Shown: piece after piece, positions 20,495 through 29,931 of the stretch
How the letters are laid out: every line of letters begins with the position of its first letter
How positions within the stretch are numbered: the first letter of the stretch is position 1
Origin: Colwellia sp. PAMC 21821
Lineage (GTDB): Bacteria > Pseudomonadota > Gammaproteobacteria > Enterobacterales > Alteromonadaceae
NCBI RefSeq assembly: GCF_002077175.1
Contig: NZ_CP014943.1
Location: 1,550,001 to 1,614,000, forward strand
Reading direction: 5' to 3'
Length of the DNA stretch: 64,000 nucleotides
The notes under the pieces: model-generated
What the model was told of the DNA's origin: nothing
Database searches by the model: none
Seen by the model: the letters and a program-made list of their open reading frames with translations, nothing else
Translations under genes and position numbers: made by a program

Positions 20495-20527
20495 CCTTTG
20501 CTGGTATATAATAGACTAGGAAGCATT

Positions 20528-23134
20528 TTGAATTATCAACGCATATTAAACTTCGCTATTGAAAAACCGAAAGTAATCTACAGTATAGTATTGCTAATAA
20601 CACTGCTGAGCTTGGCGATGTTACCGAAAATTGTAATCGATACCGATCCAGAAAATATGCTTAGCCAAGAAGCGCCTGCGCGTATTTTTCACAATCAAAT
20701 AAAAACTGACTTTTTAATGCGCGATATGATCGTCGTTGGCTTAGTCAGCAATAACACAATTTTTAGCCCGAACACCTTAAGTATTGTTGAGCAGTTAACA
20801 GACGATATTCTGCAAATAGAGGGCGTTATCAGCCAAGATTTACTGTCGTTAACTGTTGTAGATAATATTCGCCAACTCACAGACGAACAAGGTGCTAGTC
20901 AAGGTATTCAATTTGAATACCTGATGAAACAAGCGCCAACTACCGCACAAGCTAGCCAAGAAGTTCAACAAGCAGTAAAACGCTTACCGATGTTAAATAA
21001 CACCTTAGTTTCAGGTGACGACAAAGCTATCGCTATTTATGTGCCTATTATTGCCAAAGACCAAAGTTATGCTATTGCCGAACAAATAAGAGCCTTAGCC
21101 GCTAACATTACAGCCGTTACACACAATGACTTAGCTTTTCACATTACTGGCTTACCTGTTGCTGAGGACCAATTTGGCTACGAAATGTTTGTACAAATGG
21201 GCGTTGCCGCGCCACTCGCTGGCTTAGCTATATTCTTTTTACTGTGGTTTTTCTTTCGCAATATTGCGCTGATCATTGCCCCTATGGTGGTTGCCATGGC
21301 AACGGTATTGATCATTATGGGGAGCTTAATTGGCTTTGGCTTTACCGTGCATATTATGTCGTCGATGATCGCGATATTTTTAATGCCTATAGCAGTAGTC
21401 GATTCCGTGCATATTTTATCGGAATTTGCTGACCGTTTTAAAGCCGGTGACGACGCATCTAAAACCATTAAAAAAGTCATGGGTCATTTATACAAACCTA
21501 TGCTATTTACCTCAATTACCTCTGCGGTTGGCTTTTACTCTTTAATGTTAACGCCTATTCCGCCAGTAAAAGTGTTTGGCGCCTTTATCGGCACCGGTAT
21601 TCTATTGGCTTTTGTTTTAACCATTACTTATATCCCAGCCTACATTACACGCATGAAACCTGAAACCTTAGCCAAGTTACAAAAGGCTATTCAGTTAATG
21701 GAACAAAAGGGTCGATTAGCGAACAGCTTAGAAAAGTTGGGCGCATTTTCAGTTAAACGTACCAAGCTTATTTTAATTACTTTTATCGCCTTGTTTGTGG
21801 TTAGTGTGGTTGGTGTTAACCGTATTATTATTAATGATAACCCGGTCAATTGGTTCAAAGCCGATCATGAAATTCGTATCGCCGATAAAGTGCTTAATGA
21901 ACATTTTGCCGGTACTTATGACGCATGGTTAGTGTTTAGCAACAACAACAACAACAACCTACAGCAACAAGATGCCTTAGCCAATTTTAATACTATCCTA
22001 AATGCGGCAAATAACGGCGCAACGAAAACGGCCATATCTCTAGCCTACAATCAGTGGCTAAATAGCGATGAAAATGAAAAAACTAGCTTCTTCACGCAAG
22101 ATTTATTGATCCAACTTGATGACTTTAGTTTTAGTGCCAGCGCCCAAGAGCAACCTTGGCTCGAACAGCTTTATAGTGTTAGCGAGCAAGCCAATAATGC
22201 CCAAAAAATATTTACTGACCCTGCCATGCTTAATTGGTTGGCTAAATTACAAACTGCCTTAGTTAATAACGGCGATGTCGGTAAAGTAAACAGCTTGACC
22301 GATATTATTAGCACCGTGAATCGTGAGCTTAACTCAGGCGATGATAAAGATTTCGCGATTCCAAATAGCAGCAATGGTGTCGCACAAACCTTGTTGCAAT
22401 TTCAGTCTTCCCATCGTCCACAAGATTTATGGCACTTTGTTAGCCCTAATTACCAACGCACGCTTTTATGGCTGCAAATGACCAGCGGCGACAACCAACA
22501 CATGGCAAACGTGGTAAGTTGGGTAGACAACTACATCAGTGAAAATCCACCACCTATCAGCGTTCAGCATCAATGGGCCGGTAAATCATACCTCAATGTT
22601 GTTTGGCAAGACGCGATGGTTAGCGGCATGATCGACAGCTTACTGTCGTCATTTGTTATCGTTTTTATCATGATGATGCTGTTATTTAGGTCGATTAAAT
22701 ATGGTATTTTGGCCATGCTACCCCTGACCTTTACCATCACTATGATCTATGGCCTGGTGGGTTGGCTAGGAAAAGCGTATGACATGCCTATTGCTGTGTT
22801 ATCAGCTTTAACCTTAGGTTTATCAATTGACTTTGCCATACATTTTATTCAGCGCGTTCGTGAACTTGAAACTGAAAAACAAAGCCTTAGCGCCGCATTA
22901 GCCGCTATGTTTCAAGAGCCAAGTCGCGCTATTACTCGCAATGCAATCGTAATAGCGATTGGCTTTACACCCTTGTTGTTATCGCCACTTATGCCCTATA
23001 TCACGGTAGGTTTTTTCTTAGCGAGCATCATGATTTTATCGGCATTAGTGACCTTGGTGTTACTGCCAGCACTGTTAACGCTGTTCGCTAAGCGCAGCAC
23101 ACTTAAAGCCGATAAAAAAATACAGCATTCATAA
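20528..23134 (+). CDS. RND/MMPL-family exporter
   Basis: A protein of about 868 residues. I favour TTG 20528 as start because AGGAAG lies six bases upstream; a frame also opens 30 bp earlier. There is one helix near 25-45, a periplasmic loop, five helices near 225-390, then a second helix/loop/five-helix repeat (about 415-860), the 12-helix plan of MMPL/SSD proteins. Helices carry acidic residues typical of proton coupling (PIAVVDSVHIL, LGLSIDFAIHF). It heads an operon with a LolA-like protein and an outer-membrane barrel, a grouping seen for putative lipid or lipophilic-compound exporters. Substrate unknown. Confidence 0.85.
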   Translation: MNYQRILNFAIEKPKVIYSIVLLITLLSLAMLPKIVIDTDPENMLSQEAPARIFHNQIKTDFLMRDMIVVGLVSNNTIFSPNTLSIVEQLTDDILQIEGVISQDLLSLTVVDNIRQLTDEQGASQGIQFEYLMKQAPTTAQASQEVQQAVKRLPMLNNTLVSGDDKAIAIYVPIIAKDQSYAIAEQIRALAANITAVTHNDLAFHITGLPVAEDQFGYEMFVQMGVAAPLAGLAIFFLLWFFFRNIALIIAPMVVAMATVLIIMGSLIGFGFTVHIMSSMIAIFLMPIAVVDSVHILSEFADRFKAGDDASKTIKKVMGHLYKPMLFTSITSAVGFYSLMLTPIPPVKVFGAFIGTGILLAFVLTITYIPAYITRMKPETLAKLQKAIQLMEQKGRLANSLEKLGAFSVKRTKLILITFIALFVVSVVGVNRIIINDNPVNWFKADHEIRIADKVLNEHFAGTYDAWLVFSNNNNNNLQQQDALANFNTILNAANNGATKTAISLAYNQWLNSDENEKTSFFTQDLLIQLDDFSFSASAQEQPWLEQLYSVSEQANNAQKIFTDPAMLNWLAKLQTALVNNGDVGKVNSLTDIISTVNRELNSGDDKDFAIPNSSNGVAQTLLQFQSSHRPQDLWHFVSPNYQRTLLWLQMTSGDNQHMANVVSWVDNYISENPPPISVQHQWAGKSYLNVVWQDAMVSGMIDSLLSSFVIVFIMMMLLFRSIKYGILAMLPLTFTITMIYGLVGWLGKAYDMPIAVLSALTLGLSIDFAIHFIQRVRELETEKQSLSAALAAMFQEPSRAITRNAIVIAIGFTPLLLSPLMPYITVGFFLASIMILSALVTLVLLPALLTLFAKRSTLKADKKIQHS

Positions 23135-23144
23135 GGACAATATA

Positions 23145-24056
23145 ATGACCATTACCTTTAGCAATCAAATGATGAAAGCCGTAAAACACAGCAGTAAAGT
23201 TGTGCTGACGCTGAGTTTATTTTTGGCCAGTCATGTTAATCTACATGCTGAAGTAGCACCTAGGTTATCCAATGAAAACGCTACTCTTAATGCAACTCTG
23301 AACGCAACTCTGAATACAACAATAAACACTACAACAAGCAAAGTTAACAACATAATCGACCAAGCGAACCTAGCTGCTTATTACGCCGGCGAAGATGGTA
23401 GCGCTGAAGCACGAATGATTATTGTCGATGAAAACGGTAATCGCCAAATGCGACAATTCACTATATTACGTAAAGACGTACACGATCTTGGCGATCAAAA
23501 TATGCTGGTGTTTTTTTCTCAGCCAAGTAATGTAAAAGACACCGTTTTCCGAGTCGAAAAACAACTTAAAAGCGACGACAACCGTTGGTTATTTTTACCA
23601 GCACTCGATCTGGTAAAACGTATTTCAGCGGGTGATAAACGCACTTCTTTTGTCGGTTCGCACTTTTACTATGAAGATGTTTCAGGCCGTAACCCTAACG
23701 AAGATAACTTTACCTTAGTCAGTGAAGACAAAACCACATACACCATTTCCGCCATACCAAAAGATCAACAAAGTGTTGAATTTAACAGTTATACCGTCAA
23801 AATTGATAAGCAAAATTTTCTCCCAACGGAAACAATTTATTTTGATAGAAATAACCAGGCTATGCGTAAAATGACCGTACTGCTGGTACAAGACATTAAT
23901 GGTATTCCTACCGTGATGAAATCACGCATTACTAACTTAAGTAATAATAGCTATACCGAAATGCAGTTTCGAAATGTGAAATATAACCTTGGCTTACCCG
24001 ATAATATTTTCAGTGAGCGCAGTATGCGCACGCCACCGAAAGCTTGGTTAGATTAA
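23145..24056 (+). CDS. LolA-like outer-membrane lipoprotein-sorting family protein
   Basis: A 303-residue protein with an N-terminal signal peptide (KVVLTLSLFLASHVNLHA, about 18-35). A low-complexity tract of NATL repeats follows (23277-23333), then the beta-rich LolA-like fold of COG2834-type proteins (EARMIIVDENGN, RWLFLPALDLVKRISAGDKRTSFVGS, FNSYTVKIDKQNFLP). It lies 10 bp after the exporter with AAGGA before the ATG. Known: this family accompanies MMPL exporters and probably carries a hydrophobic cargo across the periplasm. It is distinct from the dedicated LolA of lipoprotein sorting. Confidence 0.8.
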   Translation: MTITFSNQMMKAVKHSSKVVLTLSLFLASHVNLHAEVAPRLSNENATLNATLNATLNTTINTTTSKVNNIIDQANLAAYYAGEDGSAEARMIIVDENGNRQMRQFTILRKDVHDLGDQNMLVFFSQPSNVKDTVFRVEKQLKSDDNRWLFLPALDLVKRISAGDKRTSFVGSHFYYEDVSGRNPNEDNFTLVSEDKTTYTISAIPKDQQSVEFNSYTVKIDKQNFLPTETIYFDRNNQAMRKMTVLLVQDINGIPTVMKSRITNLSNNSYTEMQFRNVKYNLGLPDNIFSERSMRTPPKAWLD

Positions 24057-24078
24057 TCGATAATGCTTTATCTTAAAG

Positions 24079-25397
24079 GTGAAAATCATTAATAATTTAG
24101 CGCTAATTAACGCCCTATTGCTCAATATCTCCTTGTTACTTGTCAGTACAAGCGCGAGTGCAAGCAGCGAGAATAACGATGACTGGACCGACGCTTGGGC
24201 TGAACAGGCACCTGCTTCGCCATGGCAAGTCACCGGTTTTGTTGAAGCTGCTCACGGGCAGTTTTTACAAACTAATGTTACTGAAAATAACGCATCGCTG
24301 AACGAGCTTAAAGCAAGAGTAAATATTGATTATAGCCACGAACTGTTTGATGTAAGCGGCAAGTTAGACAGTTACTACGATGGCGTATTAGCAAACACTA
24401 TTTTCCAAACCCGAGAGCTAAGCATTAGTGCAAGTCCCTTTAGTTTTGTCGACATAAAAGCTGGCCGACAAGTATTAACCTGGGGCACGGGGATTATTTA
24501 TTTCTCAATGATTTATTTGCGAAAGACTGGCAGTCATTTTTCTCTGGTCGCGCTGATGAATACTTAAAAGCTCCCTCAAATAGTATTAGAACTAACTGGT
24601 TCTATAACGCGGTAAATTTCACCTTAGTATGGACACCAGAATTCACTCACGATAACTATATCAACGGCGAGCGCTTCTCGTTTTATTCGCCTCAAGCACA
24701 GCAAATAGTGGCGCCTGCAAACGGTTTTTCCGTCGACAAAACCAACAAAGCACAGTGGGCTGCTCGCTTAAATACCCGCATTAATGATATCGAAGTTTCA
24801 CTTTATGGTTATCAAGGCTTTTGGCCTACGCCTGAAGGCACAAAGCAATCTGCAACTAGTGCTATGCAAAGCCAAGCCTACTTTCCAGCACTTAATACTT
24901 GGGGTGTCAGTGCAATAACCCCGTTTAAGGGCGGTATTTTACATCTTGAATACGCCAGCTATAACAGTATTGAAGATAGCGAAGGCAGCAATAATATGAT
25001 CGCCAATGGTCAGCACAAATTCTTAATCGGCTTTGAGCGTGAGTTAGCAAAAAACCTAACCGCTAACATGCAGTATTATCTCGAGCGCACTAAGCACTAT
25101 CAAGCACTGGTTACAAATAGCCAATCACCAGAGCAAGTGGTTGCTGAAAATCGTCATTTACTCACTTTACGCTTGAGCTACCGCGCACTAAGGCAAACGC
25201 TTACTTACTCAATATTTGCCTTTTATTCGCCTAGCGATAAAGACGGTTACCTTAAGCCCTCAGTTAACTATCAATATAATGACCAGTGGTTATTTAGTGC
25301 CGGTGCCAACGTATTTTTTGGCGAAGATGAGTTTTCATTTTTCGGACAGCTCGAAAAAAATACCAATGCATGGCTTCGCGCGCGCTATCAATATTAA
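24079..25397 (+). pseudogene. Outer-membrane beta-barrel protein (third gene of the exporter operon), broken by a one-base frameshift
   Basis: The first frame (24079-24567, GTG start, signal peptide ending near SASA) reads normally to AGRQVLTWGTG, then turns into unrelated sequence and stops. The family-like continuation DYLFLNDLFAKDWQSFFSGRADEYLKAPS is found in another frame from 24492 and stays open to 25397. Adding one G to the GGGG run at 24489-24492 restores a single protein of about 440 residues with alternating beta strands and a terminal ARYQY, typical of a DUF1302-like barrel. The gene is either inactivated, phase-variable, or a sequencing error at the G run. It would form the outer-membrane part of the exporter system. 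Confidence 0.8.
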
Positions 25398-25452
25398 TTT
25401 CACGCGCTTCATAATGGCTGAAATTTTATAAAGCTACGCAAGATCAGAAAAA

Positions 25453-25929
25453 TTAAGCCGAGGTCAATAAAATGCTAGTTTCGCTATTAAGCACGCCTTC
25501 AATCATCCGCACTTGCGCTAATACATGATCAAACTCAATGAGGTTAATGGTTTGCAGCTCGGCGACTAAATCCCACGAACCATTAGTGGTATGTAACTTA
25601 GTTAATTGTGGCAAGCCCTTTAAAGCCTTGATAACTTGTGTGGTTGAACGCCCTACCACTTCTATCAGCATAATGGCTTTTACCGATCCTGCCTCTATCG
25701 CCTCATGTGCTCTTACCGTAAAACCTAGAATAGCCCCTGACGATACTAAGCGCTCAATGCGATTTTGTACTGTGCCGCGTGATACTTTTAACAGCTTAGA
25801 TAAATTAGAAACTGACGCTCTGCCATCTTCACGTAATAAAGAGATTAATTGCTGATCCAATTGATCATGCAGGTAGGGTCTTTTATTTATACTTAGACTT
25901 AGACTTGAACTTGAACTTGAACTTGACAT
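25453..25929 (-). CDS. Lrp/AsnC family transcriptional regulator
   Basis: A 158-residue regulator: an N-terminal helix-turn-helix (LDQQLISLLREDGRASVSNLSKLLKVS, about 20-46, with RGTVQNRIERL as recognition helix) and a C-terminal RAM domain (about 75-155) that binds amino acids and drives oligomerisation. The first 13 residues are almost all serine, encoded by a hexanucleotide tandem repeat at 25891-25926, which is unusual. It is divergent from the ctlX-like gene, making that gene the probable target. Confidence 0.88.
   Translation of the reverse strand: MSSSSSSSSLSLSINKRPYLHDQLDQQLISLLREDGRASVSNLSKLLKVSRGTVQNRIERLVSSGAILGFTVRAHEAIEAGSVKAIMLIEVVGRSTTQVIKALKGLPQLTKLHTTNGSWDLVAELQTINLIEFDHVLAQVRMIEGVLNSETSILLTSA
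25891..25926. repeat. Hexanucleotide tandem repeat in the 5' end of the Lrp-type gene
   Basis: Six consecutive 6-bp units on the plus strand: two ACTTAG then four ACTTGA. They encode alternating Ser/Ser and Leu/Ser after the start Met. Because the unit is two codons, copy-number change would alter the tail length without breaking the frame. Confidence 0.9.
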
Positions 25930-26053
25930 AATGACAACGCAGCCTTACAAAATGATAAAAAATAACACATAAACACAGTATAAATGACATGTTAACTAAC
26001 AAAAATAATAATTACACTATCGGCTTAATTTCGTAGCAATTGAGATAAGTTCG

Positions 26054-26980
26054 TTGAGCATTATAAACCCACAAGCACCGCATAGTGTCATCATGATCAG
26101 GCCACATCATTTTTTGCCCAATCCTCAAACGTTGGCAGATAATAGTTTTCAGGCAACTGAGTTAACTAAATCAGCCAACCAGATCGCCAAAATGGCTTAT
26201 AAAGAGATCAGTCAAGCTCAAGTTACCCTTGAAAGCCATGGCATTAACGTGCATATGTTTGAAGATGAAAGCACGAAAACGCCTGATTCCGTATTTCCAA
26301 ACAATTGGTTTTCAACCCATAGCGGTGGCCATATTGCTATTTACCCTATGTATGCTAAAAATCGTCGCTTAGAACGACGCAGCGATATTATTGAAATGCT
26401 GAAACAAAGCTATCGTGTGCAAGACATTGTTGATTACTCTGGATTAGAGCAAGACAATATTTATTTAGAAGGCACTGGTGCTATGGTACTTGACCATCTT
26501 GATAGAGTCGCTTATGCCGTGCAGTCAAAACGCGCTAACTCGCTAGCGCTTGAACGTTTTTGCACACACTTTAATTACGAGCCCATGCTGTTTGACGCCT
26601 GTAACAACGCTGGCGAAAGTGTGTATCACACCAATGTTTTAATGTGTATTGCCACCGAGTTTGTTTTAATGGCACCTGAGATGATCAAAAATAATGCCCG
26701 TAGAGAAGAAATAATTCAGCGCTTTCAAGCCTCTGGTCGCGATGTAATCGAACTTGCAGAGTCGCAAATTTCTCACTTTTGCGGTAATGCAATTGAGCTG
26801 ACAACCCATAACGGTCGCATATTGGCCTTATCAACTACAGCCTTTAACGCTTTAACGGCTGAGCAAACTCAATTAATAGCGCAAAGTGCAAAGCTTGTGC
26901 CTATCGACGTTAGCACTATAGAGCTCGCGGGAGGTTCAATTCGCTGCATGATCGCGGGTATTCATTTATCACCGCGCTAA
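26054..26980 (+). CDS. ctlX: CtlX-type arginine-deiminase-fold hydrolase
   Basis: A 308-residue protein of the amidinotransferase / guanidino-group-modifying superfamily. Visible features: PDSVFPNNWFSTH near residues 74-86 (substrate-binding Asp), LEGTGAMVLDH, the histidine in YHTNVLM, and a C-terminal GGSIRCM holding the catalytic cysteine. Similar genes beside Lrp-type regulators are named ctlX (citrulline utilisation hydrolase). Start is TTG 26054 with a weak ribosome-binding site. Substrate choice (citrulline, arginine or another guanidine/ureido compound) is not fixed by the sequence. Confidence 0.75.
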   Translation: MSIINPQAPHSVIMIRPHHFLPNPQTLADNSFQATELTKSANQIAKMAYKEISQAQVTLESHGINVHMFEDESTKTPDSVFPNNWFSTHSGGHIAIYPMYAKNRRLERRSDIIEMLKQSYRVQDIVDYSGLEQDNIYLEGTGAMVLDHLDRVAYAVQSKRANSLALERFCTHFNYEPMLFDACNNAGESVYHTNVLMCIATEFVLMAPEMIKNNARREEIIQRFQASGRDVIELAESQISHFCGNAIELTTHNGRILALSTTAFNALTAEQTQLIAQSAKLVPIDVSTIELAGGSIRCMIAGIHLSPR

Positions 26981-27027
26981 ACGATACGCTAAAAGTCATA
27001 TTTAAAAACCCAGCCAATCGGTTGATG

Positions 27028-27055
27028 CCTTGAAATTAATAGCTCAAGGTTTTTC
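27028..27055 (+). terminator. Terminator after the ctlX-like gene
   Basis: CCTTGA (27028-27033) and TCAAGG (27044-27049) form a short stem followed by TTTTTC. Confidence 0.55.
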
Positions 27056-27090
27056 TTAAATAAACGACTAGTTTCGCTATTCGTCGCTAT

Positions 27091-27432
27091 TTAGTTAGCG
27101 AGCAGAAAATAGCCCCAACTCACCAATAACAGCAACCAGGGTAAAATACCTAATGCGCTAATACTGCTGCTTGAAGCTTGTTTTTGTTGGCTATTTACCA
27201 ATGATGACTCCGTTGTTTCAGTTTTCACTGCAACAGTCTTTTTACGTTGCTTGTCTCGCTCGCGAGACTTTACCTTTTGTTGCTTCTTATATTCGCTAAT
27301 ACCTTTTTCGATACCTTGAGCAATTAATTTGGTTTGCTCTTTAGTTTGTGCTTTCTTTTGCGTGCCTTTGGCGATGCGTAATGCTTCACTTTGCACTTCA
27401 GTTGAAACTTTAGGGGGAATTTGAGCTGTCAA
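27091..27432 (-). CDS. DUF2956 family tail-anchored protein
   Basis: A 113-residue protein. The first 80 residues are highly charged and Lys/Gln-rich (IEKGISEYKKQQKVKSRERD), followed by one C-terminal membrane helix (ALGILPWLLLLVSWGYFLL, about 93-111). This architecture fits DUF2956, a family of unknown function in Vibrio, Shewanella and relatives. The charged part should face the cytoplasm. It is divergent from the dUTPase gene. Confidence 0.7.
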   Translation of the reverse strand: MTAQIPPKVSTEVQSEALRIAKGTQKKAQTKEQTKLIAQGIEKGISEYKKQQKVKSRERDKQRKKTVAVKTETTESSLVNSQQKQASSSSISALGILPWLLLLVSWGYFLLAN

Positions 27433-27567
27433 AAATAATATTCCTGCACGGTGATGTTATTGTTATATAATGCCATTAATCGTGGAAAACTTTAACCACA
27501 AAGTTTACTCTTGCTCTAGCAAACTATGAGCAAGTACCTTACAAATACCGATAGAATAGAGAAAAGC

Positions 27568-28200
27568 ATGAGCGATTTACTAAACACGGCAAAAAACCAA
27601 ATTACCCAAATGTTATCAATGCAAGATGCCATGAACTCACGCGTTAGCGAAACTTGGCGAGATAACAATTACGAATGGTATCGTGCCATTTGGGTTGAGT
27701 GTGCAGAAATGCTAGATCACCATGGTTGGAAGTGGTGGAAACACCAAGAAATTGACGTTGCTCAAGTACAGTTAGAATTAGTGGATATTTTTCATTTTGG
27801 CTTAAGTTTACGTTTAATGTCTGGCGACTCAGTAGAAAACATTACCCAAACTTTAGCCACTGAATTAACTCAGAGTAGCGGTCAACAAGACTTTAAAATC
27901 GCCTTAGAAAGCCTTGCCTCTGCAGCCGTAGCTGATAAAGCATTTAATGCGGTTGCACTTGCAGATTGTATGCGTTTAATGGCGATGGACTTAGATGAAC
28001 TTTTTCGTCAGTATGTTGGAAAAAACACCTTAAACTTTTTCCGTCAAGACCATGGTTATAAAGAAGGCAGCTATATCAAAATATGGCACGGTGAAGAAGA
28101 CAACGAAGTGCTAGCCAATTTGGTGACTACGCTCGACACCAGCGCTGACGACTTTCAGCAACAGCTTTATAGCGCATTAGCAGCTAAATACCCAGAATAG
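27568..28200 (+). CDS. Dimeric all-alpha dUTP diphosphatase
   Basis: A 210-residue protein from ATG 27568; an in-frame ATG at 27526 has no ribosome-binding site. It carries the NTP pyrophosphatase metal-binding pattern of dimeric dUTPases (WVECAEMLDHHGWKWWK, then LELVDIFHFGLS, with the paired acidic residues). Known role: dUTP to dUMP plus pyrophosphate, keeping uracil out of DNA. It is unrelated to the trimeric beta-fold Dut enzyme. Confidence 0.82.
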   Translation: MSDLLNTAKNQITQMLSMQDAMNSRVSETWRDNNYEWYRAIWVECAEMLDHHGWKWWKHQEIDVAQVQLELVDIFHFGLSLRLMSGDSVENITQTLATELTQSSGQQDFKIALESLASAAVADKAFNAVALADCMRLMAMDLDELFRQYVGKNTLNFFRQDHGYKEGSYIKIWHGEEDNEVLANLVTTLDTSADDFQQQLYSALAAKYPE

Positions 28201-28237
28201 CCGCCAATAAGTATCATATCTAACCGTTTGAAATCAA

Positions 28238-28280
28238 TGAGTTAATAATATTTATAACGAAAGTTACTATTATTAACTCA
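28238..28280. terminator. Perfect 13-bp hairpin after the dUTPase gene
   Basis: TGAGTTAATAATA (28238-28250) pairs with TATTATTAACTCA (28268-28280), with a 17-nt loop and no U-run. It lies between the dUTPase gene and the DUF2726 gene; likely a transcript end or mRNA-stability structure. Confidence 0.45.
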
Positions 28281-28372
28281 CTAACGAACTCATAGTTCCA
28301 TCTCTGGCTCATTTTTTGCTTTATCAAGTTAACTAAGATAAACGTCAAGAAATTGAACTGCCGGAGATGTAT

Positions 28373-29032
28373 ATGGAACTTATTCTATTTGCCATGATCA
28401 GCCTAATTGTTATTGTTGGTATGCTTGCGAGCCGCTTAAACGATAATAGTTTCCCCTTTCCTTTCGATCGTAAAACTGCCCTGTTCACTCCAGCAGAAAA
28501 AAACTTTCAAAACCTTGTTGAGCAAGCAATGGGCTCAAGATATCGTATTATCAATCGGGTTAAGCTTGCTGATATTGTCAGTATTCGAAATGGTGTTTCA
28601 AAACGAGCTGGCCAAACCGCATCAAACAATGCCAATAGTAAGTATTTAGATTTTGTGATTTGTGAGCGCGATAGCATGAAGTTACTTGGTGTAATTGATT
28701 TAGTCGACACCCAAGGTAAAGGCTACAAAGTTAAAAAAGACTGGTTTGTTAGCGGTGCGCTTGAAGCAGCGGCCATTCCACATATTCGTATTAAAGTTAA
28801 GCCAAATTATACTATTGATGAAATTCGTGCTTGTATTAACAGCCGTATATTAGGAAATAATGCCCCTTCACCAAAAGTGAAAGGACGAATTATCCCTGCA
28901 CCTTTAGTTAAAGCTCGCCCAAGGTCATCGGGAGTATTGTCTCCTTCAGCGGCGCAAGCAATGTTGGCAAAAGATACACCTGCCTTGGCTGGACAGCTTT
29001 CATCTGCTCAAGTTGCTGCACTACCGCACTAA
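28373..29032 (+). CDS. DUF2726 domain protein, membrane-anchored
   Basis: A 219-residue protein. ATG 28373 is preferred over 28367 because GGAG (28363-28366) then has a 6-nt spacing. An N-terminal membrane helix (ELILFAMISLIVIVGMLAS) is followed by the DUF2726 core (about 35-160: FTPAEKNFQNLVEQAMG, KYLDFVICERDSMKLLGVIDL), a nuclease-like restriction-endonuclease-superfamily fold. The tail is rich in Ala, Pro and Ser. The domain's cellular role is not established. Confidence 0.75.
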   Translation: MELILFAMISLIVIVGMLASRLNDNSFPFPFDRKTALFTPAEKNFQNLVEQAMGSRYRIINRVKLADIVSIRNGVSKRAGQTASNNANSKYLDFVICERDSMKLLGVIDLVDTQGKGYKVKKDWFVSGALEAAAIPHIRIKVKPNYTIDEIRACINSRILGNNAPSPKVKGRIIPAPLVKARPRSSGVLSPSAAQAMLAKDTPALAGQLSSAQVAALPH

Positions 29033-29094
29033 TAAAAATTATTTCATTTATTGGCATTGGCATAGAAATTGGCATTGTTGACTAGATAAAATGT

Positions 29095-29123
29095 AAAGCA
29101 GACCTATAAGTCTGCTTTTTTGT
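29095..29123 (+). terminator. Rho-independent terminator after the DUF2726 gene
   Basis: AAAGCAGAC (29095-29103) pairs with GTCTGCTTT (29110-29118), followed by TTTTG. Confidence 0.85.
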
Positions 29124-29220
29124 TGATACGGATAAAAGATTTTACGAGCAAGTCGCGCTATAATCCGCGCATAAACTCTGGCGCAATGTGGTCGTCAAAA
29201 TATTTACAGGATTAAAGTTA

Positions 29221-29931
29221 ATGAAAGCAGGCATTATTGGCGCTATGGAGCCAGAAGTTGCAATTTTAAAAGCAAAGCTAGAAAATTGCCAAACATCTAC
29301 CCATGCTGGATACACATTTTATCAAGGGCTATTGAATGGCTCCGACGTGGTTATTGTGCAATCGGGCATTGGTAAAGTAGCCGCCGCACTAGCGACCGCC
29401 ATACTTATTGATAAATTTCAACCTGACTATGTGGTTAATACTGGCTCTGCAGGTGGTTTTGAACAATCACTTAAAGTAGGCGATATTGTTATCAGCTCAG
29501 AAGTTCGTTACCACGATGTTGACGTGACCGCTTTCGGTTATGAAATAGGCCAATTACCAGCTAACCCACCGGCTTATATTCCTCATCCAGAACTTATTGC
29601 TGCAGCAAAAGTGGGCATAAGTTCGCTTGAAAATGTACAAACGTTAGTGGGCTTAATTACTACTGGCGATACCTTTATGACCAAAGATGACGATATTGCT
29701 AAAGCTAGAGCCAACTTCCCTACTATGGCTGCTGTAGAAATGGAAGGTGCGGCCATAGCCCATACTTGTCATCAGTTCAAAACCCCATTTGTGGTTATTC
29801 GCTCAATGTCTGATATTGCCGGCAAAGAGTCACCAACCTCATTTGAAGCATACTTAGAAACTGCCTCAGTTAACTCGTCAAAAGTCGTCACGAGCATGAT
29901 TGAAGCCCTGAAAGGAAAGTCATTACACTAA
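29221..29931 (+). CDS. mtnN: 5'-methylthioadenosine/S-adenosylhomocysteine nucleosidase
   Basis: A 236-residue protein from ATG 29221, with AGGA upstream; a longer frame opens at 29188 but is less likely. It starts [13 protein letters not shown] like E. coli Pfs and has the purine-nucleoside-phosphorylase-like core ([44 protein letters not shown] with the catalytic Asp). Known role: cleaves MTA and SAH to adenine plus the thioribose or ribosylhomocysteine, feeding methionine salvage and autoinducer-2 precursors. Its stop overlaps the next start (TAATG), so the two are coupled. Confidence 0.95.
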   Translation: MKAGIIGAMEPEVAILKAKLENCQTSTHAGYTFYQGLLNGSDVVIVQSGIGKVAAALATAILIDKFQPDYVVNTGSAGGFEQSLKVGDIVISSEVRYHDVDVTAFGYEIGQLPANPPAYIPHPELIAAAKVGISSLENVQTLVGLITTGDTFMTKDDDIAKARANFPTMAAVEMEGAAIAHTCHQFKTPFVVIRSMSDIAGKESPTSFEAYLETASVNSSKVVTSMIEALKGKSLH

